Shown here: piece by piece, positions 34,601 through 43,650 of the stretch
How positions within the stretch are numbered: position 1 is the first letter of the stretch
How the letters are laid out: the number at the start of each line of letters is the position of its first letter
Assembly (NCBI RefSeq): GCF_010645075.1
Contig: NZ_JAADZV010000005.1
Span: 124,001 to 188,000, forward strand
Source: Flavobacterium limi
Lineage (GTDB): Bacteria > Bacteroidota > Bacteroidia > Flavobacteriales > Flavobacteriaceae
Length of the DNA stretch: 64,000 nt
Direction: 5' to 3'
Translations under genes and position numbers: made by a program
Notes under the pieces: generated by a model
The model's database searches: none
Told to the model about the DNA's origin: nothing
Seen by the model: only the letters and a program-made list of their open reading frames with translations

Positions 34601-35479
34601 ATGGCTTCACACTATATTCATTTTATCGTCAATCCAATTTCGGGCGGCGGTACCCATAATATAAATGCTCAGATGATCAGAAATTTTTTCCCCAGCTATG
34701 TTGTGGTAGTCGAATATACTCAGTATAAGGGGCACGCCATGGCTCTGGCCACCGCAGCTATGGAAAATGACCCGTACTGTATTGTGGCCTGCGGCGGAGA
34801 CGGCACAGTAAATGAGGTTGCCTCGTGTCTGGTGAAATCTAAAATCATTCTGGGGATTATCCCGGTGGGTTCAGGCAACGGACTGGCTTCGCACCTGAAG
34901 ATTCCCAAGCAGATTGATAGGGCTATGGACATTATTTCCAAAGGCAGGACCATACGAATTGATGCAGGAAAGGCCAATAATTATTATTTTTTCAGCAATA
35001 TGGGTATTGCCATTGACGGTATGATTATAAAAAAATATGAAAAGGCAAAAAGAAAAAAGCTGATGGCTTATGCATGGGCATCTTTTGTTGCTGCCTTTGA
35101 ATACCGTACCGCAGAAACTCTCTTGAATATCAACGGGCAGAACATGTGGATCGAACCAATGCTACTGTTCATTTCCAATTCCAATGAAATGGGCTACGGT
35201 ATGAGCCTTACTCCTAGGGCCAGTCTTACCGATGGAAAACTGGATATTTTTATGGTTCCAAAAATTAATTTTTTTGAAAAACTGCAGCTTGCTTTCAGCA
35301 TTCTTAAAGGAACTACAGAAAGTTTTAAGAAAGCTAGAATGATAAAATGTGATACAATGAATATTGTTGTGCCAAAGAAAATATTCATTGATGCGCAGAT
35401 TGACGGTGAATACCACTACTTGAAAACCAATAAGGTTTATGTAACTATACTAAAAGAGAGTCTTAGTGTTGCATTCTAA
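34601..35479 (+). CDS. Diacylglycerol/lipid kinase (DAGK catalytic family, YegS/DgkB-like)
   Basis: This 292-residue cytosolic lipid kinase starts at MASHYIHFIVNPISGGG (34601). The nucleotide loop is VACGGDGTVNEVASCLV, and IIPVGSGNGLASHL is the second family motif. It phosphorylates diacylglycerol (or a related lipid) with ATP, recycling it into phospholipid. It begins 4 bases after the LtaS-like gene, so the two are probably translated together. In Gram-positive bacteria, DgkB removes the diacylglycerol left by LtaS. The same pairing here supports a recycling role. That role is inferred. Confidence 0.9.
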   Translation: MASHYIHFIVNPISGGGTHNINAQMIRNFFPSYVVVVEYTQYKGHAMALATAAMENDPYCIVACGGDGTVNEVASCLVKSKIILGIIPVGSGNGLASHLKIPKQIDRAMDIISKGRTIRIDAGKANNYYFFSNMGIAIDGMIIKKYEKAKRKKLMAYAWASFVAAFEYRTAETLLNINGQNMWIEPMLLFISNSNEMGYGMSLTPRASLTDGKLDIFMVPKINFFEKLQLAFSILKGTTESFKKARMIKCDTMNIVVPKKIFIDAQIDGEYHYLKTNKVYVTILKESLSVAF

Positions 35480-35552
35480 TAAAGTTCCGGTCCCATAATT
35501 TACGTTATATAAATATTATTCTCTTTGGCAGCAATTTTTTTGAAAATGCGAT

Positions 35553-36134
35553 TTGGATTGGCGGGGTTTTGCAGGTTATCTAACCATTGCCGATACAATA
35601 AAAGAAGATGCGCAGTTGACTGTTTACAAACTAAAATCCATTGGAGTTAAGACAACAATGCTGAGCGGCGATAAAACAAATGTTGTTCAATTTGTAGCCG
35701 ATAAGCTTGGGATTGCGAGTGCTTTTGGAGATTTATTGCCGGAAGACAAAGTAAATAAGGAAAACGAAATCAAGGACAGGAATGAAACAGTTGCTTTTGT
35801 CGGTGACGGGGTCAATGATGCGCCGGTTGTGGCTTTGAGTACTGTCTGAATAGCGATGGGAGGCTTGGGAAGTGATGCCACAATTGAAACAGCCGATGTA
35901 GTGATCCAGGATGACAGGCCAAGCAAAATTTCGATGGCAATTAACATAGGCAAACAGACCCAAAAAATCGTGTGGCAAAATATTACATTGGCTTTCGTTG
36001 TTAAGGGAATTGTTCTGATTTTGGGAGCAGCCGGTCTTGCAACAATGTGGGAAGCTGTCTTTGCAGATGTCGGGGTTGCATTATTGGCAATTTTAAATGC
36101 GCTCAGAATTACTAAGCATTATACTATGCAATAA
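35553..36134 (+). pseudogene. Decayed C-terminal fragment of a ZntA-like P-type ATPase
   Basis: Homology starts at about 35573 (GYLTIADTIKEDA) and continues through MLSGDKTNVVQFVADKLGI and GDGVNDAPVVAL. After an in-frame TGA at 35847-35849 it goes on to IAMGGLGSDATIETADVVI and the last two membrane helices to 36134. It parallels the C-terminal third of the intact pump at 20085, where the corresponding residues read LADAGIAMGG. The first two thirds (transmembrane core, CPC site and phosphorylation Asp) are missing. It is a truncated, stop-interrupted relic of duplication or recombination. Confidence 0.9.
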
Positions 36135-36333
36135 ATAAACTGATAGAGTCCATTGTTTCGTGCAAATGTGATTTTTGTAAGTTAGCCTTTCAGAAGTTTA
36201 CTTATAATTATGAATTTCTGCTATTTTTACTTCTTTATGACCTAAAGTATTAATATAATGCTAATTCGAAAATTCACCAAAGATACACAGGTTTTATCCC
36301 TCAAAGATATTCTGAAAAGTAAGTTCTTTTTGC

Positions 36334-36948
36334 TTATCTGCGATTTTCAATGAGCCACTGAGCCAACTCGATGATTTCCTTTGTTTGGAGGTCAACCATC
36401 ATTTTTGCCATTGTGTTTAATTCCACATTGCTACCGTGATGTATGTATGCCGAAGCATTATCCAGAGCAGCCTGATGATGAACTATCATCATTGTAGCAA
36501 AATCGTTGTCAATATCCCCTGTAATTAATTGGGTATCGGCATCAGTACCCATCTTTTTCATCGACATCATCAACTCGGTGGAAAAATTTGCATCGGTGTT
36601 ATCTAATATCAGACCTGAAAGAATGGATTGCAGCTGCTGTATCTCCTTTTGCTGCGCATCAATAATAGTTTTTGCTTTGGCTTTCATTTCTGTATTGGTG
36701 CCTTCCTGCAGCTCAAGGTTTGCCATATCAATTGCTCCCTGATGGTGCATGATCATCATCGTGGCAAAATCGATATCCGGATCGTCTTTCATTGTCATGC
36801 CATCCATTTCTGTCATCATGGTGTGCATTTTTTGCATCATTTTATTGCTGTCATGAGACTGCAGCTGGATCGCCTTGTTATCGTCATCATTGGAGCATGA
36901 ACAAAGCCCAACAATGGTCATTGCCAGCAGTACAATAGTCTTTTTCAT
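36334..36948 (-). CDS. DUF305 lipoprotein (two repeats)
   Basis: This 204-residue lipoprotein (lipobox GLCSCS) has two copies of a four-helix DUF305 domain. Each begins with the conserved FATMMI-H-H-Q signature: FATMMIMHHQGAIDMANLEL and FATMMIVHHQAALDNASAYI, preceded by a Met/His-rich linker (MMQKMHTMMTEMDGM). Proteins of this family are periplasmic and abundant in copper islands. Met/His residues suggest Cu binding. It ends the minus-strand copper unit that includes the Csp and a second DUF305 protein. Confidence 0.88.
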   Translation of the reverse strand: MKKTIVLLAMTIVGLCSCSNDDDNKAIQLQSHDSNKMMQKMHTMMTEMDGMTMKDDPDIDFATMMIMHHQGAIDMANLELQEGTNTEMKAKAKTIIDAQQKEIQQLQSILSGLILDNTDANFSTELMMSMKKMGTDADTQLITGDIDNDFATMMIVHHQAALDNASAYIHHGSNVELNTMAKMMVDLQTKEIIELAQWLIENRR

Positions 36949-36965
36949 AATATTATATATTTAAA

Positions 36966-37304
36966 TTAATTCATCATTGCCAAACAAGCTTCAGCGCATT
37001 TTCTGCACGCTACAGCGCATTTACGGCAATGTTCCATACCCATCTCTGCATGTTTATCGCACTCATTAGCACATTGATTGCATGCATCGGCACACAGTCT
37101 GCATAGTTCTGCACTTCGGATACTTCCCAGGCTCATAATAGAGGCGGCTGCACGGCAAAATGCTGCACATTCTAAATCAGTTTGGATGCATTTCGCTAAA
37201 TGGTTTACATCCTTTTCTTTTAAACATTCTGTTGCACAGTGGTCGCAAGCTATGGCACAATCGAGGCATTCCTCGATACACTGTTGGTATACTTGGTGTG
37301 ACAT
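36966..37304 (-). CDS. Csp-like four-helix-bundle copper-storage protein
   Basis: This 112-residue cytosolic-type protein (no signal peptide) has 19 Cys arranged as repeated C-x3-C-x2-C along four helices. Examples are CIEECLDCAIACDHCATEC, CRLCADACNQCANEC and CRKCAVACRKCAEAC. This is the hallmark of the Csp/DUF326 family, which stores many Cu(I) ions inside a four-helix bundle. Short gaps of 18 bases to the next gene and of 18 bases from the previous one indicate an operon with the DUF305 lipoproteins. The absence of a leader suggests a Csp3-like cytosolic store. Confidence 0.92.
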   Translation of the reverse strand: MSHQVYQQCIEECLDCAIACDHCATECLKEKDVNHLAKCIQTDLECAAFCRAAASIMSLGSIRSAELCRLCADACNQCANECDKHAEMGMEHCRKCAVACRKCAEACLAMMN

Positions 37305-37322
37305 AATATTCTGATCTTAAAA

Positions 37323-37994
37323 TTATTGATTTGCTGACAGCCATTTTTCCAGGTCTTCTATTTCCTTTTTCTGGTCAGCTATCATTTTCATTGTCATCGT
37401 TTTAAACTCTGCGCTTTTTGAATACTGAAGAATGTGTTCACCCATCTTTATCCCATCCTTATGATGCTTGATCATCATTGTTGCAAAATCCTTATCCACT
37501 GTACCTGTAGCTTCTGGTAGTCGCATCATTTCCTGCATGTTGTCCATAATAGCCTTGCCTAATCCGTTATCGGTTTTCGAAGGGTCGTAATTACTTGTCT
37601 GGCCATTGAATTTTGAAATCATTTTGTCAAGACTCGTTATTTCCTTTTGCTGGGCCTCTTTCATTTTGCCGGCCATCGCTTTTAGCTTTTCATCAGTTCC
37701 AGAATTGAGCTCTGCAGTTGCCATATCGATAGCTCCTTTATGATGCTCTTTCATGTTCATGGCCAAGTCGTAATCTATATTTCCTTTTTTTTGCATCTGG
37801 TGCATCCTGTCCATCATGCTCTTCATTGCCTCCATTATTGTGTTATTTGCTACGCCTGCACTTGCACTTTCAACTGAAGTGTCGTTAGAATCGGATGCCG
37901 GCATTTCAGTTTTAGTTGTTTGGGTAGCTGTTTCTTTTTTGCATCCTGCCAATGAAAAAAGGATGACAAATGCGATTATTGCATATTTTTTCAT
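37323..37994 (-). CDS. DUF305 lipoprotein (second copy)
   Basis: This 223-residue lipoprotein (lipobox SLAGC) has a long Ser/Thr/Ala-rich spacer, then two DUF305 repeats (DLAMNMKEHHKGAIDMATAEL and FATMMIKHHKDGIKMGEHI). It shares the family fold with the protein at 36334 but has KEHHKG where the other has MHHQG. It heads the three-gene unit with Csp. Copper binding at the outer side of the inner membrane is inferred. Confidence 0.88.
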   Translation of the reverse strand: MKKYAIIAFVILFSLAGCKKETATQTTKTEMPASDSNDTSVESASAGVANNTIMEAMKSMMDRMHQMQKKGNIDYDLAMNMKEHHKGAIDMATAELNSGTDEKLKAMAGKMKEAQQKEITSLDKMISKFNGQTSNYDPSKTDNGLGKAIMDNMQEMMRLPEATGTVDKDFATMMIKHHKDGIKMGEHILQYSKSAEFKTMTMKMIADQKKEIEDLEKWLSANQ

Positions 37995-38216
37995 AATTGT
38001 TATTTATAAGTTAATATTATTGTAATTTTTTATGACAATGTACAAGTATATTAGACTTTTTAGTTACAAAATTTCCATTTGGATTTTCAAAATTTTAAGA
38101 ACTAGATGAACCCTCATGCTAATAGTAACTGCCACACCCCATAATGGCTGGACAGCGGACTGTCATATCATTGTAAGGCTGCACCTGAATTAAAAATTTT
38201 AACGGCCAGCCAAAAT

Positions 38217-40832
38217 TTAGTAATTGAGAATAAATCCGGCACCAAAGCCCATATCGCTATCGTAATGAGAGGAAAGGGAACCCCATCGGGTTATTATATA
38301 GCGTAGACCGGCCATATATTCCTTGTCTGTATTCCACATCAAATTCATTCTAAGCCTCTTAGAGACCGGGATGTCCTTGCGTTCAAACTGTAATCTGACT
38401 TTACCATCCGTGAAAACTTCGGCTTGTGCTACTATTAACATAGGAAGGGTATAGTTGACCCCTAGACTCGCCACTGCACGTTTATCTTTAGTATTTTTTT
38501 GTCCAAAGAGATTTCTTTCCTGTTCATCTTCTCCCATTTTTCTATATCTCCAGTCAAATCCTATAAATGGCATTAGCCATTGCATTTTTCCAATATAGCG
38601 TCCAATATGTGTTTCAGTTTCATAGCCATGCATATCATTGTAGCCTAATCTCCATTCGGTCCCTATACTCCAGCGTGTCCCCTGATACATTGCTTCGCCA
38701 TCGTTTCCATTAGTAGCAAAATCGTTTTCAGCCATGAAATGGAATTCTCTATCATCAGCAAACAATTTTCGCTGAGCCAGTTTAGGGTCTGGTATTTCTG
38801 GATTTGGAGGTGAATCTTCATAAGAAAAAATTCTGCCCATACCAGCCATCATATGGTAGAGAATGTGACAGTGGAAAAACCAGTCGCCACCATCTTCGCT
38901 TGCGGCGAATTCAATAATATCTGTTTCCATTGGCATGATGTCGATGATGTTTTTCAATGGCGCAAAATCACCTTGCCCATTGATTACCCTGAAATCATGT
39001 CCATGCAAATGCATTGGATGCCGCATCATTGAATTATTATGCAGAATAATACGTAAAATTTCTCCCTTCTTGATCAGGATTTTATCAGCTTCGGAAACAA
39101 CTTTGTTATCCAGGCTCCACACATAGCGGTTCATATTTCCCGTAAGCTCGAATTTGAGTTCCCTTACGGGCGCATCTTTTGACAATGCCGTGCTTGTAGG
39201 AGATTTTAGCATCGCATAATTTAATGTCACAATATCGGCAAGGGCATTGGCATTGTACTTATTTTCCATATTGTGCATGTCATGCATTTTATCAGGGGCA
39301 TCCAATTTGGTTTCTTCTTTGTCCATATCCATTGGCATATCATTACTTCCTTTTGTTTGTGGGCCTGTAATTTCAGGATACATTACCGAGTTCATATCCA
39401 TCTGATTCAGCGACATCTTCATCCCCATATCATTTAGGTCTCCATTCATTTTCATCATATCGTTCATCATTTGCATCCCTTCAAAGTATTTCAGTTTGGG
39501 TAAAGGGGAGGTGAGCTGTCTGATGCCATTTCCAATGTATAGTGATGCTGATTTTGTCCGGTCTTCCGGTGTGGCTAAAAACTCATAAGAGGTGTTTTCC
39601 GCCGGAATGGTTAAAACAAGGTCATAAGTTTCGGAAACTGCGATAAGCAAACGATCTACCTCAACCGGCTCAACATCATTGCCATCACTGGCCACTACTG
39701 TAATTTTGCCTCCGGCATACGTAAGCCAAAAATTACTGGATGCACCGCCATTAGAGACGCGTAATCTTACCTTATCACCGGTTTTGAACTGCGAAAGCTG
39801 GCTTTCGTTTTTCCCATTAATTAAAAATTTCTCATAATAGACATCGCTTACATCCATAGCGTTCATACGCTTCCACTCATTGCGGACCTTGGTTTTTAAA
39901 TAGCCTTGTTTTATAGCTTCGCCATAACTTTGGGTCGTGCCTTTTTTTATCGCAAACCAATCCGAGGCATTATGGAGCATTCTATGAACGTTCTCCGGGT
40001 TGATATCGGTCCATTCGCTCAGCACAATCGGAATTGTGGGAAGATTGTCTATTCCCTGGCGAAAATTCGGATCGGAGTTTCGTTTGTTCATCACAAAAGA
40101 TCCATACATTCCTATTTGTTCCTGCAATCCCGAGTGGCTATGATACCAATGGGTCCCATGCTGCCTGATGGGAAAAGAATATTTGTAGGTACTGTGCGCT
40201 TTTATAGGCATTTGGGTAAGGTTAGGCACTCCATCTTCTTTATTGGGTAGAAACAAACCATGCCAGTGTAATGAGGTTTCTTCGTCAAGTTCATTATGGA
40301 CATAAATTTCTGCGGTATCACCTTCTGTAAAGGTTAATGTAGGCATTGGTATCTGGCCATTTACCGCTATTGCTCTTTTTGATTTCCCTGAAAAATTTAC
40401 CACCGTATCGCGAACATATAAATCGTACCTTACAACTTTAGGTGGCTCATCATTTACCATCATTTTTTTTACTGGGGGATCTACTGTTTTCTTTTCCATG
40501 TTTGTCATATCATGCGCCTGGTGCATATCGATGTTATCCGCAGAGGAAGATTTAGCCTTTTTAGGCATTTCCTCTTTAACAGGAGTTGCAGCTTTAGGTT
40601 TTGCACCTGCCTTCGGCTTAGTGGTTTTAGACTTTTCTTTCACTAATGCCATGCCGCACTTTGGGCATTTTCCCGGTTTGGATTCATGGATATCGGGATG
40701 CATGGGACAAGTATAGGTAGTGGGATTCGACTCTTCTTTGACAGGCTTTTTATCTATTGCCATTTTCATATCCTGCGCCTGAATTAGGACAGGAAGCATA
40801 ATAAATACGAGTATTGTCAGTATATTTTTCAT
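38217..40832 (-). CDS. Multicopper oxidase fused to an HMBD and a CopB-like C-terminal barrel
   Basis: This 871-residue exported protein begins with a signal peptide, then an HMBD (YTCPMHPDIHESKPGKCPKC, residues about 40-65). A three-cupredoxin oxidase follows with all four copper motifs: LHWHGLFLPN, HWYHSHSG, HPMHLHGHDF and FFHCHILYHMMAGM. The middle has a Met-rich insert (MQMMNDMMKMNGDLNDMGMK). After about residue 690 a CopB-like outer-membrane domain follows (RWSIGTEWRLGYNDM to GFGAGFILNY). CopA-type oxidases detoxify Cu(I) in the periplasm. The one-protein fusion of CopA and CopB is notable. Confidence 0.9.
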   Translation of the reverse strand: MKNILTILVFIMLPVLIQAQDMKMAIDKKPVKEESNPTTYTCPMHPDIHESKPGKCPKCGMALVKEKSKTTKPKAGAKPKAATPVKEEMPKKAKSSSADNIDMHQAHDMTNMEKKTVDPPVKKMMVNDEPPKVVRYDLYVRDTVVNFSGKSKRAIAVNGQIPMPTLTFTEGDTAEIYVHNELDEETSLHWHGLFLPNKEDGVPNLTQMPIKAHSTYKYSFPIRQHGTHWYHSHSGLQEQIGMYGSFVMNKRNSDPNFRQGIDNLPTIPIVLSEWTDINPENVHRMLHNASDWFAIKKGTTQSYGEAIKQGYLKTKVRNEWKRMNAMDVSDVYYEKFLINGKNESQLSQFKTGDKVRLRVSNGGASSNFWLTYAGGKITVVASDGNDVEPVEVDRLLIAVSETYDLVLTIPAENTSYEFLATPEDRTKSASLYIGNGIRQLTSPLPKLKYFEGMQMMNDMMKMNGDLNDMGMKMSLNQMDMNSVMYPEITGPQTKGSNDMPMDMDKEETKLDAPDKMHDMHNMENKYNANALADIVTLNYAMLKSPTSTALSKDAPVRELKFELTGNMNRYVWSLDNKVVSEADKILIKKGEILRIILHNNSMMRHPMHLHGHDFRVINGQGDFAPLKNIIDIMPMETDIIEFAASEDGGDWFFHCHILYHMMAGMGRIFSYEDSPPNPEIPDPKLAQRKLFADDREFHFMAENDFATNGNDGEAMYQGTRWSIGTEWRLGYNDMHGYETETHIGRYIGKMQWLMPFIGFDWRYRKMGEDEQERNLFGQKNTKDKRAVASLGVNYTLPMLIVAQAEVFTDGKVRLQFERKDIPVSKRLRMNLMWNTDKEYMAGLRYIITRWGSLSSHYDSDMGFGAGFILNY

Positions 40833-40859
40833 ATTGCTTTTTTAAAGAATAGTGTTCTA

Positions 40860-41354
40860 TTATTTTTTTTTCATCTCTTTCAACTTTGCTTTCATTTGAG
40901 CAATTTCAGTTTGTTGTGCTTTTATAATGTCTTGGGCAAGTTGACTTATTTCCGGATCGTGAAGGGAAGCCTCTTTAGCCATTAGTATTGCTGCTGCATG
41001 ATGTGGTATCATCGATTTTAAAAATTGTTTATCTCCAACAGCTGCTTGCTCTCTTATGCAGGAAAAAAAAATGATTGCGGCAAGGCTGCCTGTGGTAAGC
41101 AATACTATGTTCCATTTTTTATTCATGTACATACTATCCATTACTGTAATCTCAATAATCAGCATTGGCATAGTCATTAGTCCTGCCATGTAAAATTGGT
41201 TTACATTGGGAATGACATTAGCAAAAATATCGACCATCGAATACATTAGTATGTACATAGAAATAAATGATAATACTATCATAATGGCTAATTTTTTGTA
41301 CATTTTGGAGTCTATCTCTTTTGAATGCTGCTGTGTTACGTGTTCCATTTTCAT
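40860..41354 (-). CDS. Membrane-bound DUF305 protein (third copy)
   Basis: This 164-residue protein has three membrane segments (about 20-40, 50-70 and 80-98) followed by one DUF305-like helical domain with MIPHHAAAILMAKEASLHD and a charged tail. The single HH motif distinguishes it from the two lipoprotein copies. It lies 28 bases upstream of the oxidase gene on the minus strand and is probably co-transcribed with it. Function is inferred to be Cu handling at the inner membrane. Confidence 0.82.
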   Translation of the reverse strand: MKMEHVTQQHSKEIDSKMYKKLAIMIVLSFISMYILMYSMVDIFANVIPNVNQFYMAGLMTMPMLIIEITVMDSMYMNKKWNIVLLTTGSLAAIIFFSCIREQAAVGDKQFLKSMIPHHAAAILMAKEASLHDPEISQLAQDIIKAQQTEIAQMKAKLKEMKKK

Positions 41355-41495
41355 ATTTTTAGCTTTAAAAGTTATTTATATTAATCGATTTCCCAAACCA
41401 CAAGTCTAATGTTACTTTAACACAGCATTACCTTAAATGGCCGGGATTTTTTCCGTGATTGTATTTTTCAATGTGGTATTGTAATAACTTATTAT

Positions 41496-42368
41496 TTATT
41501 TGCTTTTAAGTAATAATTGTAACTCTTCAATCTGGTTTTTTAATTTTTCTGTAACCTTCATTTTTTTTTGTTCTGCAATCACAAGAGCTTTTTTTGCAGC
41601 TTCAACAGCACCCCGGTAGTCCTTGAGTCCTATCGATAGTTTTTGTCTTAAGCTGGGGTAATAAAAATTTTGCGGATCTAAGTTTTCGGCTTCACGCAGC
41701 CAGGCTATGGCCTGATTACTATCTCGATTAGTAGAGGAATAATAATTTGCAGCCTGAAACAATAAATTAGCATCTTGGCTTTTCTCTTTGATGATATATT
41801 TGTCAATTAGGGTTAAAATTTCTCTGTCTGCTTTGCTTTTTATTGGTATTTTAACCATGGTATTTTCCCATTCTATTTTAAGGAAACCTTCCCCTTTATT
41901 ATTGATGTCGTTTAATTCCATGGTAAAAGTTTCGTAGAAATTAGTCGTTTGTTCTGTGGGAACGCTAAAGCGCATAACGTCTTTTTTCTCATCATAACCA
42001 GTTTCACCATGTAAAGTGACATCACTATTTATAATGATAGTCCACTCATTTTCTGAGGGAATTGAAAAGATAGAGTAGGTACCAGTTTTTAAAACACTAT
42101 TTCCAAAGGTGATATCCTCATTAGTACTGATGGTCGTACAGTCACTGGCACCTGTTCGCCAGAGTTTGCCAAAGGGCACCAATTCGCCAAATATTTTTCG
42201 TCCTCTTGCCAAGGGTCTGCTATAGGCTATTTTTATTGTTGAGCTTCCAATTTCTTGTTGAAACGAGGCTGAAGGGCTTGCAGGAGTAAGCTTAATTTGA
42301 ACTTTTTCCTGTGCAGAAATTGATAACGATTGTATAATAATGAAGCTCAGTAGAATTATTTTTTTCAT
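41496..42368 (-). CDS. DUF2911 protein with C-terminal TPR-like region
   Basis: This 290-residue exported protein (start MKKIILLSFIII at 42368, signal peptide to SAQ) has a beta-rich DUF2911 domain (IKIAYSRPLARGRKIFGELV and LWRTGASDCTTISTNEDITF). An alpha-helical TPR-like region follows (AIAWLREAENLDPQNFYYPS). The family is uncharacterised and common in Bacteroidota. It follows the nuclease-like gene by 11 bases and may be the last gene of the copper unit. No role in metal resistance is established. Confidence 0.82.
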   Translation of the reverse strand: MKKIILLSFIIIQSLSISAQEKVQIKLTPASPSASFQQEIGSSTIKIAYSRPLARGRKIFGELVPFGKLWRTGASDCTTISTNEDITFGNSVLKTGTYSIFSIPSENEWTIIINSDVTLHGETGYDEKKDVMRFSVPTEQTTNFYETFTMELNDINNKGEGFLKIEWENTMVKIPIKSKADREILTLIDKYIIKEKSQDANLLFQAANYYSSTNRDSNQAIAWLREAENLDPQNFYYPSLRQKLSIGLKDYRGAVEAAKKALVIAEQKKMKVTEKLKNQIEELQLLLKSK

Positions 42369-42379
42369 AATTTTTAATT

Positions 42380-43624
42380 TTAAATTGATTTTGATATTTT
42401 TTCCATAATAGAATGGTCGGTTCCAAACTTGCAAATCGCATCACAATTATCTCTTAGTTCAGAAAACAGGATATATTTTATATTCATTTTCGAGTTTTTT
42501 ATAACGGGCCTATTTAGCTGAAGCACTACATCCTTTTCCCTGTTATTGGGAATAATAATATAAAAAACTTCCTGTCCGATTGAAATACTAAAGTATAGGT
42601 CAGACAAACGCAGTATGCCCGAATAGATACTAGTGCTCTTTTCTACTTCAAAGGCACCTACAATTTTGTTTGTGCCTTTTTCCAACCAGAGCACATCAAT
42701 TAGCTTGATGGTATTTTGAGTGTCCTTGTCGGTAGGCAAATCAGGGAATTTTAGCATTGATATAAATGAGAAATTTTGTCCATTAAATGATTTGTTTTTA
42801 TCATTGCTTGCCGGGGTAACATCGAAACCGAGAGAAATACCTATTTTTAGCAGATGGTATTGCATCTCACTATGCAGATTTTGCTCCAGTTTTTCTTCGA
42901 GTATTTCTTTTTGACGCTTGTGTACGTTTTTTTCGAATCTTGAGCGTTCTGCCTCGCTTAAATATTCATCGTTACCGATTAGCATTTTCTGAGTTCCAAT
43001 TTCAAAACACAATCCTGCAATGGCACCCAAATCATTTGACAGCTGAGATTTATGCAAAGTGTTGGTTTCCATCAAGGTTTCTCTTATTTTAAGATATTCT
43101 GTCCAGCTTCCCAATTTTTTTTTGTCTTTAAAAAGAAAATTAAAACCATTGAGAATAGCAGTGTTGAATGGCGGGAACCAGGTTGGGTGTATGAAATATA
43201 AAATACTGGCAACCGCAGGTCCTAATCCTTTAATTTTTAATTCATCGAGTTTTATGATTTCTTTTACAACCTGTTCTTCAGACTTGGCATTGATACAATT
43301 TTCAAGGAATTGACCGAAAGCCAATTTATTGTTTTGATTTTCATAGATATCGGGAATGCGCAATTTGGGTTTCCAATAAAACGGATGGGAAACCCCTGCA
43401 AAGACTTGTTTTTGTTCAGCAATGCAACTCAGAACAAATTCTAAGCTGCTTTCTTTAAAATCATTAGGAAAGGTTTTCTTTTTAATATCCTCAATGACTT
43501 GTAAAACACCGCGTCTTATAGTCCGAAATGCCTTTAACCGCTGGTTGTTATCTATAAACCAGGTATTGTAGACACTTTCGTTATCGTTTTTATACTGCAG
43601 GATAATTTGTCCTAGATTGGTCAT
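42380..43624 (-). CDS. Putative HhH plus PD-(D/E)xK-like nuclease embedded in the copper region
   Basis: This 414-residue soluble protein is unrelated to metals by sequence. The N-terminal half has a helix-hairpin-helix-like stretch (IKGLGPAVASILYFIHPTWF, about 131-150). The C-terminal half holds a restriction-nuclease-like core: LIDVLWLEKG (Asp310), then GAFEVEKSTSIYSGI (Glu326, Glu328, Lys329), as in endonucleases with a D...ExE/K centre. Similar FEVEKSTSIYSG proteins occur as solitary nucleases. It sits between CopA ATPase and the DUF2911 gene with gaps of 26 and 11 bases. Defence or DNA-repair function is inferred. Family assignment is tentative. Confidence 0.6.
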   Translation of the reverse strand: MTNLGQIILQYKNDNESVYNTWFIDNNQRLKAFRTIRRGVLQVIEDIKKKTFPNDFKESSLEFVLSCIAEQKQVFAGVSHPFYWKPKLRIPDIYENQNNKLAFGQFLENCINAKSEEQVVKEIIKLDELKIKGLGPAVASILYFIHPTWFPPFNTAILNGFNFLFKDKKKLGSWTEYLKIRETLMETNTLHKSQLSNDLGAIAGLCFEIGTQKMLIGNDEYLSEAERSRFEKNVHKRQKEILEEKLEQNLHSEMQYHLLKIGISLGFDVTPASNDKNKSFNGQNFSFISMLKFPDLPTDKDTQNTIKLIDVLWLEKGTNKIVGAFEVEKSTSIYSGILRLSDLYFSISIGQEVFYIIIPNNREKDVVLQLNRPVIKNSKMNIKYILFSELRDNCDAICKFGTDHSIMEKISKSI

Positions 43625-43650
43625 TTGTTTTTATAATAAATTATTATTCT

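Noticed and set aside
35847..35849. TGA read as selenocysteine in the P-type ATPase fragment
   Set aside because: The adjoining residues are also altered, the pump core is missing and no stem-loop is seen after the codon; decay is a simpler explanation.
42380..43624. Complete restriction-modification system
   Set aside because: There is no methyltransferase or specificity subunit in the neighbourhood, so only a solitary nuclease-like gene is proposed.
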